This document shows positions 13,550 through 15,260 of a stretch of 15,260 nt of DNA, piece after piece. Both the position numbers and the translations under genes were made by a program. The notes beneath the pieces are model-generated. The model had not been told where the DNA came from. It ran no database searches and was given only the letters and a program-made list of their open reading frames with translations. How positions within the stretch are numbered: the stretch's first letter is position 1; each line of letters begins with the position of its first letter. The DNA comes from Caulobacter sp. Lineage in GTDB: Bacteria > Pseudomonadota > Alphaproteobacteria > Caulobacterales > Caulobacteraceae. The stretch is taken from the NCBI GenBank assembly GCA_014378155.1, contig JACMOF010000569.1, positions 1-15,260 of the forward strand. The letters are read 5' to 3'.

Positions 13550-15260
13550 GCGGGGGCGAACTCCATCCGGCGGCTCATGGGCGTGAACTCCTCGTTGTGG
13601 CGGCCGGCCACGCGTTCGGCCCAGGGGTCCATGCGGGCGAAGCGCTGCGAGAACACGAAGCGGTCGTAGAGCGCCTTGCGGGTTTCGGGATCCGTGACCT
13701 TGGCCTGAATGGTCTCCAGGCCAACCCGAGCCATCCACTTGTAGACCCGCTCCAGGTACCAGCCCTCTTCGCGGTACAGCTGCATGGCTGCGGCGATCAC
13801 CCAGACTGTCTCGTCCTCCGAGGCGACGTGGGTCAGCACCTTGGTGCCCTGGATGTGCAGGCCGGCCGCGCCGCCGATGTGGATTTCGAAGCCGCTATCC
13901 ACGCAGACCACGCCGAAGTCCTTGCAGGTGGCCTCGGCGCAATTTCGGGGACAGCCCGACACCGCCAGCTTGACCTTGGCCGGGGCCCACGAGCCCCACA
14001 GGAACTTCTCCAGCCTTATGCCCAGGCCGGTGGAGTCCTGGGTGCCGAACCGGCACCAGTCGCTGCCGACGCAGGTCTTCACCGTGCGCAGGCCCTTGGC
14101 ATAGGCGTGGCCGCTGACCATGCCGGCGGCGTTGAGGTCGGCCCAGACGGCCGGCAGGTCGTCCTTCTTGACGCCCAGCAGGTCGATCCGTTGGCCGCCG
14201 GTGACCTTGACCGCCGGGATCGCGAACTTGTCGGCGACATCGGCGATGGCCCGCAGTTCGTCGGGCGTGGTCATGCCGCCCCACATCCGGGGAACGACCG
14301 AATAGGTGCCGTCCTTCTGGATGTTGGCGTGGACCCGTTCGTTGATGTAGCGCGACTGCTTGTCGTCGCGATATTCCGACGGCCAGGCGCAGAGCAGGTA
14401 GTAGTTGAGGGCCGGTCGGCACGAGGCGCAGCCGTCGGGCGTGGTCCACTCCATGGCCTGCATCACGGCTGGCATCGACTTCAGGTCGTACTCGACGATG
14501 GCAGTGCGGACGTCCGAGTGCGGCTTGTGGGTGCATTTGCACATCGGCTTGGGGCCGGTCTGTTCCTTGAAACCGTCGCCCAGGGTCAGTTTCAGCACCT
14601 GCTCGACCAGCGGGGTGCAAGAGCCGCACGAGGCCGAGGCCTTGGTCACCGCCTTCACGTCATCCAGGGTCGTCAATCCCTGGAGGGTGATGGCCGCGAC
14701 GATCGAACCCTTGCAGACACCGTTGCAGCCGCAGATTTCCTGCGTATCGGGCATGGCCGCAACGGCCGCATTAGGGTCCAGGCCGGACAGCCCTTCCGTG
14801 ATGGCCTGGCCGAAGATCAGGGTCTCGCGGATGTCCGTGACCGACGTTCCGGCCCGCATCAGGTCGAAGTACCAATTGCCGTCGATGGCGTCGCCGAACA
14901 GAACTGAACCGACGAGCTTGCCGTTCTCGATGACGACGCGCTTGTAGACACCGCGTCCTGCGTCGCGGAACACGATGTCCTCGCAGCCTTCGCCACCCGA
15001 AAACTTGCCGGCCGAGAACACGTCGACGCCCGAGACCTTCAGGCGGGTCGACAGAACCGAGCCTTGATAGGCCCCCTCCCCGTCGGTCAGCGACCCGGCC
15101 AGCGCGCGGCACATCTCCCAGATCGGCGCGACCAGGCCGTAGCAATTGCCGCGATGCTCGGCGCATTCGCCCACGGCGAACACCGCCGGGTCGGAGGTGC
15201 GCATGGCGTCATCGACGACCACGCCGCGATTGACGGCCAGGCCCGCCGCCCTGGCCAGGC
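13546..15260 (-). CDS. nirB: Nitrite reductase large subunit, C-terminal 570 residues (5' end outside window)
   Basis: Siroheme- and Fe-S-containing NAD(P)H nitrite reductase that reduces nitrite to ammonium with six electrons. The visible part opens inside the FAD/NAD-binding domain: the frame is open to the window edge and codes LARAAGLAVNRGVVVDDAM, then DPAVFAVGECAEHRG. Numbering the fragment from its first full codon at 15258, two BFD-like 2Fe-2S domains follow, C176-x-C178 with C211-x2-C214 and C240-x-C242 with C277-x2-C280. Next come the sulfite/nitrite reductase domains and the siroheme/4Fe-4S ligands C396-x5-C402 and C436-x3-C440 (GCPRNCAEA). The full protein is normally about 800 residues, so roughly 230 are missing. 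The stop overlaps the nirD start by 4 nt. Operon promoter and regulators lie beyond the right edge. The GTG at 15222 is internal, not the start. Confidence 0.96.
   Translation of the reverse strand, partial: LARAAGLAVNRGVVVDDAMRTSDPAVFAVGECAEHRGNCYGLVAPIWEMCRALAGSLTDGEGAYQGSVLSTRLKVSGVDVFSAGKFSGGEGCEDIVFRDAGRGVYKRVVIENGKLVGSVLFGDAIDGNWYFDLMRAGTSVTDIRETLIFGQAITEGLSGLDPNAAVAAMPDTQEICGCNGVCKGSIVAAITLQGLTTLDDVKAVTKASASCGSCTPLVEQVLKLTLGDGFKEQTGPKPMCKCTHKPHSDVRTAIVEYDLKSMPAVMQAMEWTTPDGCASCRPALNYYLLCAWPSEYRDDKQSRYINERVHANIQKDGTYSVVPRMWGGMTTPDELRAIADVADKFAIPAVKVTGGQRIDLLGVKKDDLPAVWADLNAAGMVSGHAYAKGLRTVKTCVGSDWCRFGTQDSTGLGIRLEKFLWGSWAPAKVKLAVSGCPRNCAEATCKDFGVVCVDSGFEIHIGGAAGLHIQGTKVLTHVASEDETVWVIAAAMQLYREEGWYLERVYKWMARVGLETIQAKVTDPETRKALYDRFVFSQRFARMDPWAERVAGRHNEEFTPMSRRMEFAPA

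Noticed and set aside
10515..13586. A 1023-residue open frame on the plus strand opposite nasA and nirD
   Set aside because: It mirrors the codons of well-recognised NasA/NirD. Its product is rich in Arg, Gly, Val, His and Asp with no known domain, which is typical of antisense frames in high-GC genes.
13597..14907. A 436-residue plus-strand frame opposite nirB
   Set aside because: Complement of NirB codons, low-complexity product, no supporting start signal.
15220..15222. GTG at 15222 as the nirB start
   Set aside because: The frame is open to the window edge and the upstream codons encode typical NirB sequence, so the gene continues outside.
1..15260. CRISPR arrays, tRNA/rRNA genes, IS elements, attachment sites, prophage
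   Set aside because: No spaced repeat series, no cloverleaf-like segments in the gaps, no transposase or integrase, and coding density leaves no room for them.

Overview
The window looks like chromosomal DNA of a Caulobacter-like alphaproteobacterium (Caulobacterales). The grounds are uniformly high GC, dense and partly overlapping genes, a large TonB-dependent receptor of the Xanthomonas/Caulobacter oligosaccharide type, and several exported enzymes for uronic-acid-decorated plant polysaccharide. The genus is an inference from protein style, not a database match. No tRNA, rRNA, CRISPR array, IS element or phage gene was seen.

Left half (1-9738): a divergent carbohydrate-utilisation locus. 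Leftwards from a 304-bp control region run a GDSL/SGNH esterase of the XynE (acetyl-xylan esterase) type (3889-5136), a GH3 beta-xylosidase/beta-glucosidase (1300-3711) and the N-terminal part of a GH115 alpha-glucuronidase (1-1211, cut by the window edge). Rightwards run a TonB-dependent receptor (5441-8611) and, after a strong hairpin, an exported alginate-lyase-fold protein (8680-9738). All five products carry export signals. Together they suggest uptake of acetylated (4-O-methyl)glucuronoxylan fragments across the outer membrane, then removal of acetyl, glucuronyl and xylosyl/glucosyl groups. The lyase-fold protein is the piece whose role is not obvious. The control region has a good -35/-10 pair for the receptor and two TGG-N5-CCA palindromes of the kind bound by FadR-subfamily GntR regulators, a group that includes hexuronate and lactate regulators.

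Right half (9743-15260): a tightly packed leftward nitrate/nitrite assimilation operon, nirB (5' end outside the window), nirD, nasA, cobA. Every junction overlaps (4, 1 and 11 nt), implying translational coupling. NasA reduces nitrate to nitrite, NirBD reduces nitrite to ammonium, and CobA makes precorrin-2 for the siroheme that NirB needs. The precorrin-2 dehydrogenase/ferrochelatase and the electron donor to NasA are not in view.

The two halves meet tail to tail with 4 bp between stop codons and no recognisable terminator. I see no clearly undescribed multi-gene system. The best leads are the lyase-fold protein inside a glucuronoxylan locus and the paired GntR-type operators.
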